Shown in pieces: positions 1 through 6,951 of a stretch of DNA of 11,268 nt. Each line of letters opens with the position of its first letter. Position 1 is the first letter of the stretch. The stretch comes from an uncultured Oscillospiraceae bacterium. Lineage in GTDB: Bacteria > Bacillota > Clostridia > Oscillospirales > Oscillospiraceae. The notes beneath the pieces were generated by a model, which saw only the letters and a program-made list of their open reading frames with translations, was not told the DNA's origin and made no database searches. Both the position numbers and the translations under genes were made by a program. The stretch lies in the NCBI GenBank assembly GCA_934668285.1, contig CAKUNB010000044.1:1-11268 (forward strand), written 5' to 3'.

Positions 1-532
1 AAATCTGCTTGCCCGTGGCATAGTCCAGCGCGCCGGTCGGCTCGTCGCACAGCAGCAGCTGCGGCCGCTTGGCCAGCGCGCGGGCAATCGCCACCCGCTG
101 CTGCTCGCCGCCGGAGAGCTGCGCGGGGAAGTTCTTCATCCGTTCGCCGAGGCCGACCTCCTCCAGCACCCGCGCGGGCGGCAGCGGATCCTTGACGATC
201 TGCGAAGCCAGCTCCACATTTTCCAGCGCCGTCAGATTGGGGATCAGGTTATAAAACTGGAACACAAAGCCCACATCGCGCCGCCGGTATTCGGCAAGCT
301 GGCGGGCGTTGAAGGACGAAACCTCCCGATCACCCATCCAGACCCTGCCGCCGGTCAGCGTGTCCATTCCGCCGAGGATGTTCAGCAGCGTCGTCTTGCC
401 CGCGCCGGACGGCCCGACGATCACGCAGATCTCTCCGCGCTCGATGGTAAAGCTCGCGTCCTGCAGCGCCCGCACGGCGACCGCGCCGGTGCCGTAGCTT
501 TTTTCCACATGTTCAAAGCGAATAAAGTCCAT
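1..532 (-). CDS. ABC transporter ATP-binding protein, LolD/MacB type (partial, C-terminus off left edge)
   Basis: This is a cytoplasmic ATPase subunit that would power a membrane permease of the MacB/LolCDE/FtsX class, which exports peptides, lipoproteins or antimicrobials. I translated it from the reverse strand. It starts [16 protein letters not shown], and 177 residues are visible before the window ends. The motifs are complete as far as they can be seen: Walker [10 protein letters not shown] at residues 40-48, Q-loop Gln92 in [11 protein letters not shown] signature LSGGEQQ at 139-145, Walker B LLLCDEPT at 159-166 and D-loop GALD at 167-170. The Q-loop context and the [11 protein letters not shown] stretch are typical of the LolD/MacB subfamily. 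The ATG at 532 is preceded by a GGGAG ribosome binding site 9 nt upstream and by a promoter at 569-597. The H-loop and C-terminus lie beyond position 1, and the partner permease is probably next on the same strand outside the window. The substrate cannot be inferred. Confidence 0.95.
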   Translation of the reverse strand, partial: MDFIRFEHVEKSYGTGAVAVRALQDASFTIERGEICVIVGPSGAGKTTLLNILGGMDTLTGGRVWMGDREVSSFNARQLAEYRRRDVGFVFQFYNLIPNLTALENVELASQIVKDPLPPARVLEEVGLGERMKNFPAQLSGGEQQRVAIARALAKRPQLLLCDEPTGALDYATGKQI

Positions 533-568
533 AGTAAGCTTCTCCCGCGTCCTGTCTTTATCTAGAAT

Positions 569-597
569 AGTATACAGGTTTTCCCCCACCTCCGCAA
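569..597 (-). promoter_or_regulatory. Promoter of the ABC ATPase gene
   Basis: On the minus strand, TTGCGG (592-597) is followed after exactly 17 nt by TATACT (569-574). The predicted start near 562 leaves a leader of about 30 nt before the ATG at 532. The -10 box is good and the -35 box matches four of six consensus bases. This is a sequence-based prediction only. Confidence 0.6.
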
Positions 598-755
598 GCC
601 CGTCCCCGTGCCCGCAAGCCGAAATTTACGAAAAATTCAGAAAGCCCGCCGGACGGATGTATGAATATACACGCCGCAGTCGAAGCCGCCTGCATGCCTG
701 CGTGCTCCGGCTTGCAAAATACTCTGCCCCCTTCGGATTTCCGCCCCGTACCGGC

Positions 756-851
756 AAAAAGCTGCGCGCCGGATTGCAAAACATACAGCGCAGACCGCCA
801 AGCAGCCTGCGCTGTATGTATAAAATCCAGCCGAATCCGGCCGGACGCAAC
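756..851 (-). ncRNA. Candidate structured small RNA (family not recognised)
   Basis: A strong promoter at 858-886 would start transcription near 851. The transcript folds into a hairpin at 781-819: 13 perfect pairs (ACATACAGCGCAG with CTGCGCTGTATGT), then five more pairs and a 3-nt loop. Two of those five pairs are G-U in the minus-strand RNA but would be mismatches in a plus-strand RNA, so the fold favours the minus strand. Outside it, GCCGGATT pairs with AATCCGGC and GCTG with CAGC, and the latter runs directly into TTTTT (756-760), which resembles an intrinsic terminator. The predicted RNA is about 90-95 nt. I do not recognise an Rfam family. It could instead be the first part of a longer RNA reaching about 630, or the 5' leader of the ABC gene. 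Confidence 0.4.
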
Positions 852-857
852 AGCTTT

Positions 858-886
858 ATCATACCACAGGCAAATTTCGTTGTCAA
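858..886 (-). promoter_or_regulatory. Near-consensus extended -10 promoter, divergent from the protease
   Basis: On the minus strand, a perfect TTGACA (881-886) is followed by a 17-nt spacer and TATGAT (858-863), preceded by TGG, which is an extended -10 motif. It is the closest match to consensus in the left part of the window. The nearest minus-strand start codon is 320 nt downstream, and a folded sequence ending in a T-run lies between. Confidence 0.65.
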
Positions 887-982
887 TGGAATTGTTCGGA
901 AAACAGACAGAAAGGGAATAATTTGTGAATGATGACGCTGTACCGACGTGAAAAATTGCAAAACTATGGAATTCTTGCGAGA

Positions 983-1011
983 TTGACAGATTCCGGAACG
1001 GCGTGTAAACT
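983..1011 (+). promoter_or_regulatory. Promoter of the S8 protease gene
   Basis: TTGACA (983-988), a 17-nt spacer and TAAACT (1006-1011) predict a transcription start near 1018, about 60 nt before the start codon. An 8-bp palindrome TTCCGGAA lies inside the spacer (991-998) and might be an operator half or chance. The predicted start also rules out the ATG at 1014 as the translation start. Confidence 0.65.
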
Positions 1012-1064
1012 GTGTGCATAAATATTCCTTCTGCATGGATTCATCCGGCAGAGGAGAAAAAAAC

Positions 1065-1071
1065 AAGGAGG
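1065..1071 (+). promoter_or_regulatory. Ribosome binding site that fixes the protease start
   Basis: AAGGAGG lies 8 nt before the ATG at 1080. The earlier in-frame ATG at 1014 has no such site and lies upstream of the predicted transcription start. The ATG at 1080 also puts a textbook signal peptide at the N-terminus. Confidence 0.85.
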
Positions 1072-1079
1072 AGAGAGAT

Positions 1080-4000
1080 ATGAAAACGTTGGCAAAAAAG
1101 CTGATGGCCCTTGCCCTTTGTCTGGCAATGGTGCTCGGTCTGCTCGTGACCTCGGTCGCTGCGGCGCCGAGCGCCGCAAAGGCAGTCGAGCCGGGCAGCA
1201 AGGTCATCTACGCCACCGACAGCAAGACCACCTACGTTCCGGCGGGCTATACTTATGTATATCAGTCCACCGACGGACGGACCTACACGCGCAAGGCGTC
1301 GCAGGATACCTACATTTCCGGCCGCACCCTAACTGCGGCGGAAGCCAAGGCGCTGGCGTCCCTGTCCTACGGCGCGGAAAGCACCATCACGACAGACGAC
1401 GGCAAGACGCTGGTCTGCCGCGAATATGACGCTGCGGAGGCAGCCGCCTATTCCGACGCTGTCAAGGCGATCCTGAGCGGCGAGGACTACAGCGCGGGCG
1501 ACAAGGTCACCGTCGTGAGCGACAGCCACGAAAAGACCGACAAGGTCAAGGTCATCATCCTGCTCGACAAGCCGTCCGTCAGCGAAATGGACGGCATGAC
1601 CGTTGAGCTGGGCAAGGGTCTCGGCGCAGCTGAGCGGGCCGCCGTGCGGAAGGTGAAGGACGACCAGTCCTCCGTGATCTCCACCGCGAAGCGGAAGCTC
1701 GGCAGCAGCATGGAGGTCACCGGCCAGTTTTCCCTCGTGACCAACGCCATCGCTGCGACGGTCTCCTACGGCGACATGGAAACGCTCAGCGACCTGCCGG
1801 GCGTGAAAAAGGTCTTCCTTTCCCCGTGCTACTCCGTGCCGGAGATCAACGCCGTGGAAACGGATGCCTCCCAGATCACCACGAACATGAACTTTGCCGC
1901 CTCCGGTATGGGTGCGAACGCCGCGTGGGATGCGGGCTTCGACGGCACCGGCATGAGCGTCGCCGTGATCGACACCGGCCTGTGCTTTGAAAATCCGACC
2001 TTCGACAAGGAGCCGACCAACCCCGATACCGTCGCCTACACCAAGGCCGACATCGCCGCTATCCTTGAAAGCAAGACCCTGCACGCCGAGGAGCTGGACG
2101 AAAATACGTCCATCGACACCGTTTATTACAGCAGCAAGGTCCCGTTCGGCTTCAACTACGGCGACAACGTGGCCAACTTCGGCTCCGACGACGAGACCTG
2201 GATGGGGCACGGCACGCACGTTGCCGGCATCATCGCGGGCAACCTGACACAAGAAGATCAGGAGCAGTTCGACATGACCTACCTCGGCATCGCGCCGGAG
2301 GCACAGCTCATCGTCATGAAGGTTTTCGACCAGAAGGGCGACTGCTACTTCGACTATCTGATCGCTGCCATCGAGGACGCGATCGCGCTCGGCGTGGACT
2401 GCGCGAACCTGTCCCTCGGCGCTTCCAGCGGCCCGTATTACTACGAGGGCGTGACCGAGGTCTATGACGCCGCCACCGCAGCGGGCATCAGTGTCTGCGT
2501 TTCCGCCGGCAACGACGGCTTCACCGGCATCGAAAGCCTCTGGGGCGACGAGCAGGTCAAGGCCTCCAGCGTCTCCACCGGCACGCTCGGTATGCCCGGC
2601 ACGTTTGATTCCGTCCTGACGGTCGCCAGCGCCGAAAACGAAGGCGTGAAGTGGCTCAACGATGTCGGCTCGCTCAGCTGGTTCAACAAGACCATGGATA
2701 TGCAGCAGCTGATGAGCATCAGCGAGCTGGACGACGTTCCCGAAGGCAAGGGCTTCTATGAGAACCTGCGCGCGACGGAGCAGCTCGTCGGCGGCACGTA
2801 TGCTTACACCGAATCCATCGACGATTCCGAGGGCAAGATTGTGTTCGTCCCGTTCGAGGGCGGAAACGGTGACGCTGTGATCGCCGCAGCGAAGGCGGCC
2901 GGTGCAGCCGGTGTCGTGTTCTACGACCCGACACCCACCGAGGAGGAAAAGTGGGACTATGTGGAGGTCGAGGTGACCAGCTACGATGTCCCCGCAGCCC
3001 GTGCGAATCTGAACGAGTTCTCGTGGATGAAGGACAACAACGACACCGGTGCCGTCTCCGTGATGGCCGACTGGAACCGCAATAACCTTGCGGGCGAGAT
3101 GTCCTCGTTCTCCTCCTGGGGCCCGACCGAGGGCTTGACCCTGAAGCCGGAGATCACCGGCATCGGCGGCAACGTGTTCTCTGCTTACTACGGCGACAAT
3201 TTTGCCGTTGCATCCGGCACCTCGATGTCCTCTCCGGCGGTCGCCGCGTCCATGGCGCTGCTGCGGCAGTACCTGAAAAAGACCTCCATCCCGGAAGCCG
3301 ACTATGCCACGGTCGCCAACTGCCTGCTCATGAGCACGGCCACGCCGATCGTCGATGAAGCGAACGGTACCTATTACTTTGTCCGCCGTCAGGGCGCGGG
3401 CCTTGCCAACGTCGGCAACGCCGTGAAGTCCGGCGCGTACATCACCGTCGAGGGCACCGACAAGGCCAAGCTCGAGCTGGGCGACGACAAGGAAAAGACC
3501 GGCACATATGAAATGACCTTCAGCGTCGTCAACTTCTCGGACGTTGACAAGACCTATGCACTCACCGTGCAGGCCCTCGGTCAGGCGGCGGAGGGCGGCC
3601 TCGTCAAGGGCGGCAAGGTCACCTACCTCACGCAGAATTACGCAAAGAAGCTCGACGCGACCTACACCACCAGCCTCACCGACAACAAGCTGACCGTCCC
3701 CGCCGGCGCAACGGCAAAGGTCACCGTGACCCTGCAGCTGACCGACGCACAGAAGGCGTACTACGACGAGCGCTTTGAAAACGGCGCATACGTTGAGGGC
3801 TTTATTCAGCTCACAAGCACCGATTCCGTTCCCCTGTCCGTCCCGTTCCTCGCGTTCTACGGCGACTTCGGCGCGGCTCCCGTCGCCGAGACCGGCAGCT
3901 ACGCGACCACCATGGGCGGCGACCGCGCGTATAACACAGCCGACCAGGTCGTCACCGGCATCTACAGCTACCGCTCCACCAGCGAAGATCCCATGCTGAG

Positions 4001-5900
4001 CTGGATGACCGAAAAGGCTTGGCTGGGCGGCACGAGATCTCCCGGCTACTCCATCGTCCCGATGGACGATTTCAAATTCTCCACGATGAGCAGTGCGTAC
4101 AAGGGCTTCCTGCCGCAGACGGCCGGTATCTCCCCGAACGGCGACTTCTCGCTGGATGAATTCTGCCTGCAGATCGGCCTGCTGCGCAACGTCGATAACA
4201 TCCACTACACCGTTACGAATCTGACCACCGGCGAGATCCTCTCCGAGCAGGACACCGAGTTCATGCAAAAGAGCTATGCAGGCGGCGTTTATGCCGGCGG
4301 CGAGGAGGACTTTGACATGGACTGGTTCTATGCCAAGGGAGTGAACGAGGACGGCGAGGAATACATTGACTATTCCAAGTGCGCCCTGCCGGAGAACACG
4401 CGTGTTTCCGTCAAGGCCGAGATCACCCCGGAATGCAAGACCGCACAGACCCAGACGGTCGAGTTCACGTTCTACGTTGATACCACCGGCCCGATGAGCA
4501 AAAAGCCGACCTTCGGCTATAAGACCGAGGACTGGGGCTGGGGCCCGGAGTCGATGTACTCGATTACCGCGGAATCGGATGAGTTCTGGTGGATGGATTA
4601 CGACACGAGCATCTCCATCGATGTCGATGCCGAGACCGGTGAGGTCTTTGGCTCTGCCTTCACCACTACCTACTTCCCGAACCCCGATCCGAACGGCGAG
4701 GGCGTCCATAGCATCAACGAGAGCGGCAGCATGATGTTTGAGGGCACGCATACCGAGATCATTATTGGCCACGACTATGCGGGCAACTGCTCGGCCTACA
4801 CTATTTCCGGCTCGCTGATCGAAGAAAACATCAGCCTCGCCAGCGAAACGGATTCGATTTACATCGGCGACGAGCTGACCATCCGGAACACCGACACGGA
4901 GGATTACACGGCGCTCCTGAATTGGGAGGTATCTGATCCCGAGATCGCCGAGATCGTCACCAGCGACGACAGCAGCGTGACCGTCAAGGGCCTCAAGCGC
5001 GGCGATGTGGTCGTGACCGCCTCCATCGGCGAATTCAAAAAGTCCGTCACCGTCCACGTCCTCGACAAGGATTATGAGAACCAGCAGCACATCAGCCTTT
5101 CCTATGAAAAGGATACGATCTACATCGGCGACGAGCTGACCGTCCGCAACGCCAATGCCGACAAATATCCGACGCATATGAGCTGGACGGTTTCCGATCC
5201 CACGGTCGCCGAAATCGTCGCCAGCGACGACAGCAGCGTGACCATCAAGGCCCTCAAGCGCGGCGACGTGGTCGTAACCGGCGGCTCCGTTGACGAGTTC
5301 AAGAAGTCCGTCACCATCCACGTCCTCGACAAGACGTATGAGGATCTGAAGGACAAGTTCCAGGATATCTCCGGCCACTGGGCCGAAAAGACCATTCTTG
5401 ACGCGGTCTACCACGGCCTGTTCAACGGCGTGAGCAGCAATCAGTTTGATCCGGACGGCGTCATCACCCGCGCCATGTTCGTCACGGTGCTCTACCGTAT
5501 GGACGGCCAGCCCACCGCAGCGCAGAAGGCGGGCTTCACGGATGTCGCCGCAGGCAGCTACTACGCCGCCGCCGTCAACTGGGCCGCAAAGAACGGCATC
5601 GTCAACGGCGTTTCCGCGACATCCTTCGATCCGGAGGCCCCCATCACCCGCGAGCAGATGGCCGCGATCCTGTACCGCTACGCCGCCTACGCGAAGCTTG
5701 ATGTGAGCGCGGCAGCCGATCTCAGCGCCTACACGGACGCCTCCGCCGTCAGTGCCTATGCACGTACTGCCATGCAGTGGGCCGTGGCCAACAGCGTGAT
5801 GAACGGCACCTCCGCCACGACGCTCGACCCCTCTGGCTCCGCCACCCGCGCCCAGGCCGCGACCGTACTGGAGCGCTTCCTGATACTGATTCTTGATTAA
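1080..5900 (+). CDS. Secreted SLH-anchored subtilisin-family (S8) serine protease, lactocepin/C5a-peptidase-like
   Basis: This 1606-residue exported protease is probably held on the cell wall. Residues 1-29 form a signal peptide: KK, a hydrophobic core, then Ala-rich VAAA. Residues 156-256 resemble an I9 propeptide (VKVIILLDKP). The catalytic domain carries Asp298 (VAVIDTG), His377 (GHGTHVAG), oxyanion Asn478 (VSAGNDG) and Ser715 (SGTSMSSPA), so the triad is complete. A PA-type insert at about 565-650 sits before the Ser, as in lactocepin and C5a peptidase. Residues about 796-931 look like the Fn3-like domain of that group. Residues 940-1245 contain an ISPNGDFSLDE motif but are otherwise unassigned. 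Two Ig-like BIG2 repeats start at 1251 and 1338. Three SLH domains follow (1427-1468, 1486-1530 and 1550-1606), and the C-terminus is directly after the third. It is a single-gene unit with its own promoter. The target protein is unknown. Confidence 0.95.
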   Translation: MKTLAKKLMALALCLAMVLGLLVTSVAAAPSAAKAVEPGSKVIYATDSKTTYVPAGYTYVYQSTDGRTYTRKASQDTYISGRTLTAAEAKALASLSYGAESTITTDDGKTLVCREYDAAEAAAYSDAVKAILSGEDYSAGDKVTVVSDSHEKTDKVKVIILLDKPSVSEMDGMTVELGKGLGAAERAAVRKVKDDQSSVISTAKRKLGSSMEVTGQFSLVTNAIAATVSYGDMETLSDLPGVKKVFLSPCYSVPEINAVETDASQITTNMNFAASGMGANAAWDAGFDGTGMSVAVIDTGLCFENPTFDKEPTNPDTVAYTKADIAAILESKTLHAEELDENTSIDTVYYSSKVPFGFNYGDNVANFGSDDETWMGHGTHVAGIIAGNLTQEDQEQFDMTYLGIAPEAQLIVMKVFDQKGDCYFDYLIAAIEDAIALGVDCANLSLGASSGPYYYEGVTEVYDAATAAGISVCVSAGNDGFTGIESLWGDEQVKASSVSTGTLGMPGTFDSVLTVASAENEGVKWLNDVGSLSWFNKTMDMQQLMSISELDDVPEGKGFYENLRATEQLVGGTYAYTESIDDSEGKIVFVPFEGGNGDAVIAAAKAAGAAGVVFYDPTPTEEEKWDYVEVEVTSYDVPAARANLNEFSWMKDNNDTGAVSVMADWNRNNLAGEMSSFSSWGPTEGLTLKPEITGIGGNVFSAYYGDNFAVASGTSMSSPAVAASMALLRQYLKKTSIPEADYATVANCLLMSTATPIVDEANGTYYFVRRQGAGLANVGNAVKSGAYITVEGTDKAKLELGDDKEKTGTYEMTFSVVNFSDVDKTYALTVQALGQAAEGGLVKGGKVTYLTQNYAKKLDATYTTSLTDNKLTVPAGATAKVTVTLQLTDAQKAYYDERFENGAYVEGFIQLTSTDSVPLSVPFLAFYGDFGAAPVAETGSYATTMGGDRAYNTADQVVTGIYSYRSTSEDPMLSWMTEKAWLGGTRSPGYSIVPMDDFKFSTMSSAYKGFLPQTAGISPNGDFSLDEFCLQIGLLRNVDNIHYTVTNLTTGEILSEQDTEFMQKSYAGGVYAGGEEDFDMDWFYAKGVNEDGEEYIDYSKCALPENTRVSVKAEITPECKTAQTQTVEFTFYVDTTGPMSKKPTFGYKTEDWGWGPESMYSITAESDEFWWMDYDTSISIDVDAETGEVFGSAFTTTYFPNPDPNGEGVHSINESGSMMFEGTHTEIIIGHDYAGNCSAYTISGSLIEENISLASETDSIYIGDELTIRNTDTEDYTALLNWEVSDPEIAEIVTSDDSSVTVKGLKRGDVVVTASIGEFKKSVTVHVLDKDYENQQHISLSYEKDTIYIGDELTVRNANADKYPTHMSWTVSDPTVAEIVASDDSSVTIKALKRGDVVVTGGSVDEFKKSVTIHVLDKTYEDLKDKFQDISGHWAEKTILDAVYHGLFNGVSSNQFDPDGVITRAMFVTVLYRMDGQPTAAQKAGFTDVAAGSYYAAAVNWAAKNGIVNGVSATSFDPEAPITREQMAAILYRYAAYAKLDVSAAADLSAYTDASAVSAYARTAMQWAVANSVMNGTSATTLDPSGSATRAQAATVLERFLILILD
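4830..5345 (+). repeat. Tandem pair of BIG2-like Ig domain repeats inside the protease
   Basis: Two consecutive 87-residue (261-bp) units begin with ISL and contain IYIGDELT, SDP, SDDSSVT, LKRGDVVVT and VLDK at matching positions. Stretches such as the one around 4968-5020 and 5226-5280 are nearly identical at DNA level, which suggests a fairly recent internal duplication. They form a stalk between the catalytic region and the SLH anchor. Confidence 0.85.
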
Positions 5901-5919
5901 AAATTTAATCATGAATCCC

Positions 5920-6035
5920 GTGTGCTGCGCACACTCGCATCGTGCGAACGCACGATGCGCCGTCTCATGCAGAATCTGACGCGCCTTTGGCGCTATAAAA
6001 AGCTTTTCAAGCTTTTTAACAGATTCTAGTATGAG
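5920..6035. repeat. Chain of perfect inverted repeats with a three-way-junction-like fold after the protease
   Basis: In order, this stretch holds: GTGTGC/GCACAC (5920-5934); a perfect 10-bp stem GCATCGTGCG/CGCACGATGC with an AA centre (5937-5958); then an outer stem CTCAT (5964-5968) plus AGAATCTG (5971-5978), pairing with CAGATTCT (6020-6027) plus ATGAG (6031-6035). The outer stem encloses two arms, GCGCC-ttt-GGCGC (5981-5993) and AAAAAGCTT-ttc-AAGCTTTTT (5997-6017). The stems account for most of the sequence, which is more structure than a terminator needs. It may be a repetitive extragenic element, but I cannot test copy number from one window. Confidence 0.6.
5997..6017 (+). terminator. 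Probable intrinsic terminator of the protease gene
   Basis: A 9-bp perfect stem AAAAAGCTT/AAGCTTTTT with a 3-nt loop ends in a T-run about 100 nt after the stop codon. The stem is AT-rich and nearly symmetric, so it could work on both strands. The tRNA terminator at 6058-6093 is a backup for plus-strand transcripts. Confidence 0.5.
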
Positions 6036-6057
6036 CAATATCAAGAACTAACACAGC

Positions 6058-6093
6058 AAAAAGCAGCCGCACCAGATGGTGCAGCTGCTTTTT
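6058..6093 (-). terminator. Intrinsic terminator of the tRNA array
   Basis: A 17-position stem, AAAAAGCAGC and GCACCA paired with TGGTGC and GCTGCTTTTT, starts right after the CCA of tRNA-Lys. The one non-Watson-Crick position (6068 with 6083) is a U-G wobble in minus-strand RNA but a C-A mismatch in plus-strand RNA. This indicates that it evolved to act on the tRNA transcript. Confidence 0.85.
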
Positions 6094-6168
6094 GGTGACC
6101 CGCTGGAGATTCGAACTCCAGACCCATTGCTTAAAAGGCAATTGCTCTGCCTGCTGAGCTAGCGGGTC
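6093..6168 (-). tRNA. tRNA-Lys (anticodon TTT)
   Basis: A complete 76-nt cloverleaf including the encoded CCA (6093-6095). The acceptor stem is GACCCGC/GCGGGTC, the anticodon loop is CTTTTAA within an ATTGC/GCAAT stem, and the T-loop is TTCGAAT. It is the last gene of the array, followed at once by the terminator hairpin. Confidence 0.97.
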
Positions 6169-6209
6169 ATATAGGAAACTGCGCAAGGCCATGCTCGCGC
6201 AGTTTCGGT

Positions 6210-6284
6210 TGGCTGGGATGGCAGGACTCGAACCTACGAATGCCAGAGTCAAAGTCTGGTGCCTTACCGCTTGGCGACATCCCA
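6210..6284 (-). tRNA. tRNA-Gln (anticodon TTG)
   Basis: A complete 75-nt cloverleaf with encoded CCA (6210-6212) and discriminator G. The acceptor stem is TGGGATG/CATCCCA, beginning with the U1-A72 pair typical of tRNA-Gln. The anticodon loop is CTTTGAC within a CCAGA/TCTGG stem. It lies 41 nt before tRNA-Lys in the transcript. Confidence 0.97.
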
Positions 6285-6342
6285 ATGTCCGGCATCGCGG
6301 TTGAGCCTACGTTCCGCCGCTCCCGCGGAGCATCCGGAAAAA

Positions 6343-6420
6343 TGGGGTGAGTGAAGGGACTCGAACCCTCGGTCTTCAGAGCCACAATCTGACGCGTTAA
6401 CCAACTACGCTACACCCACC
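6343..6420 (-). tRNA. tRNA-His (anticodon GTG)
   Basis: A complete 78-nt gene including the extra G at position -1 (6420), which pairs with C73 (6346) and is the identity element of tRNA-His, plus the encoded CCA (6343-6345). The acceptor stem is GTGGGTG/CACTCAC and the anticodon loop TTGTGGC lies in a TCAGA/TCTGA stem. It lies 58 nt before tRNA-Gln in the transcript. Confidence 0.97.
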
Positions 6421-6542
6421 ATATTCCGTTCCTCCACGGGAATGCTCTGTGGCACATTCCCGCCGCCGACCGTCCGCCGCAGCGAAAAGACCGGCAACTC
6501 TGAAGCAGCTCGCGAAAACAGCAACGCCAACAGGAAGGCGTT

Positions 6543-6556
6543 TGGTACGCCAGAAG
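6543..6556 (-). repeat. Duplicate of the tRNA-Arg 3' end
   Basis: The 14 bases TGGTACGCCAGAAG are identical to 6686-6699, the CCA, discriminator and 3' acceptor strand of tRNA-Arg(TCT). A looser third match, GTACCGCAGAAG, occurs near 6650-6661. It could be a remnant of a duplicated tRNA gene or of an element that used this tRNA end as an attachment site. At 14 bp, coincidence is unlikely but origin is uncertain. Confidence 0.6.
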
Positions 6557-6563
6557 TTTGCAA

Positions 6564-6592
6564 GAGAAAAGATGCCAGTGGCATTTTTTCTC
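6564..6592. terminator. Possible internal terminator or processing hairpin in the tRNA array
   Basis: A 13-bp stem (GAGAAAAGATGCC with GGCATTTTTTCTC, one G-T position) closes a 3-nt AGT loop. The T-run inside and after the stem gives a terminator-like shape on both strands: better on the plus strand (six Ts), weaker on the minus strand (four Ts). It could attenuate transcription between tRNA-Arg and tRNA-His. Confidence 0.35.
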
Positions 6593-6685
6593 GCCGCAAA
6601 GTCCCTTCCCAAGAGCGCAAGCCATACGGCGCAGTGCGATTGGAAGGCGTACCGCAGAAGTCTGCCTCACTGGAGCAGTCTGCGG

Positions 6686-6762
6686 TGGTACGCCAGAAGG
6701 GACTCGAACCCCCCACCTACTGCTTAGAAGGCAGTTGCTCTATCCGGATGAGCTACTGGCGC
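6686..6762 (-). tRNA. tRNA-Arg (anticodon TCT)
   Basis: A complete 77-nt cloverleaf with encoded CCA (6686-6688) and discriminator A. The acceptor stem GCGCCAG/CTGGCGT has a G-T first pair. The anticodon loop CTTCTAA lies in an ACTGC/GCAGT stem. It lies 4 nt after tRNA-Gly in the transcript. Confidence 0.97.
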
Positions 6763-6766
6763 GTAT

Positions 6767-6841
6767 TGGAGCGAGTGATGGGAATCGAACCCACGCCCAC
6801 AGCTTGGAAGGCTGTTGTACTAGCCGTTATACTACACCCGC
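6767..6841 (-). tRNA. tRNA-Gly (anticodon TCC)
   Basis: A complete 75-nt cloverleaf with encoded CCA (6767-6769) and discriminator T. The acceptor stem is GCGGGTG/CACTCGC with one G-T pair, and the anticodon loop CTTCCAA lies in an ACAGC/GCTGT stem. It is the first gene of the array, about 20 nt after the predicted transcription start. Confidence 0.97.
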
Positions 6842-6868
6842 GTTGCCGCGTTCTGCATCAGCCATAGG

Positions 6869-6897
6869 ATTTTATCATATTCTGGCTGTGATGTCAA
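6869..6897 (-). promoter_or_regulatory. Promoter of the tRNA array
   Basis: On the minus strand, a perfect TTGACA (6892-6897), 17-nt spacer and TAAAAT (6869-6874) with TGA just upstream form an extended -10 promoter. The predicted start near 6862 lies about 20 nt before tRNA-Gly. The architecture is what a stable-RNA operon would have. Confidence 0.85.
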
Positions 6898-6951
6898 GGC
6901 TTAATTCCCGTTTTTGCCCGAATTCTTCCGCTTTTTCCGCTCCGCACCGCA

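Larger units (their letters stand above)
533..979. other. Non-coding divergent region between ABC ATPase and protease genes
   Basis: About 450 bp lie between the two divergent genes. I see no convincing gene: the open frames here lack ribosome binding sites, overlap each other on both strands and have no recognisable protein features. The region contains the ABC-gene promoter, a strong minus-strand promoter at 858-886 and two folded stretches. One is the hairpin at 781-819. The other is bounded by GCCGGA (648-653) and TCCGGC (706-711), with nested CACGC/GCGTG (670-674 and 700-704) and GCAG/CTGC (676-679 and 690-693) pairs. A related motif, CCGG(C/A)TTGCAAAA, occurs twice on the plus strand, near 707-719 and 769-781. 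Confidence 0.6.
6421..6685. other. 265-bp spacer inside the tRNA array
   Basis: No tRNA or protein gene is visible between tRNA-Arg and tRNA-His, although the other spacers are 4 to 58 nt. It contains a perfect 8-bp stem CGGGAATG/CATTCCCG (6437-6462), a 13-bp hairpin with T-runs (6564-6592) and a 14-bp copy of the tRNA-Arg 3' end (6543-6556). I found no convincing minus-strand promoter here, so tRNA-His, Gln and Lys probably depend on the promoter before tRNA-Gly or on one too weak to see. Confidence 0.5.

Noticed and set aside
756..851. 6S RNA, SRP RNA or another housekeeping RNA
   Set aside because: The length and fold do not show a central bubble of 6S type or the SRP GGAA tetraloop motif. 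The same holds for 10907-11074, so neither was given a family name.
1014..1079. Upstream ATG giving 22 extra residues on the protease
   Set aside because: It lies before the predicted transcription start and lacks an RBS, and the extension would bury the signal peptide.
558..1207. Overlapping minus-strand frames of 153 and 193 codons
   Set aside because: They cross the protease promoter and the start of its coding sequence, have no RBS and no protein-like features.
1329..6044. A 1571-codon open frame antisense to the protease gene
   Set aside because: It mirrors the GC-biased third codon positions of the real gene, is rich in Gly, Ala, Val and Arg without recognisable domains, and has no ribosome binding site. 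The sense frame has a full S8 triad and SLH domains.
6442..6867. A 141-codon plus-strand frame
   Set aside because: It runs through two complete tRNA genes; the apparent protein is tRNA sequence read antisense.
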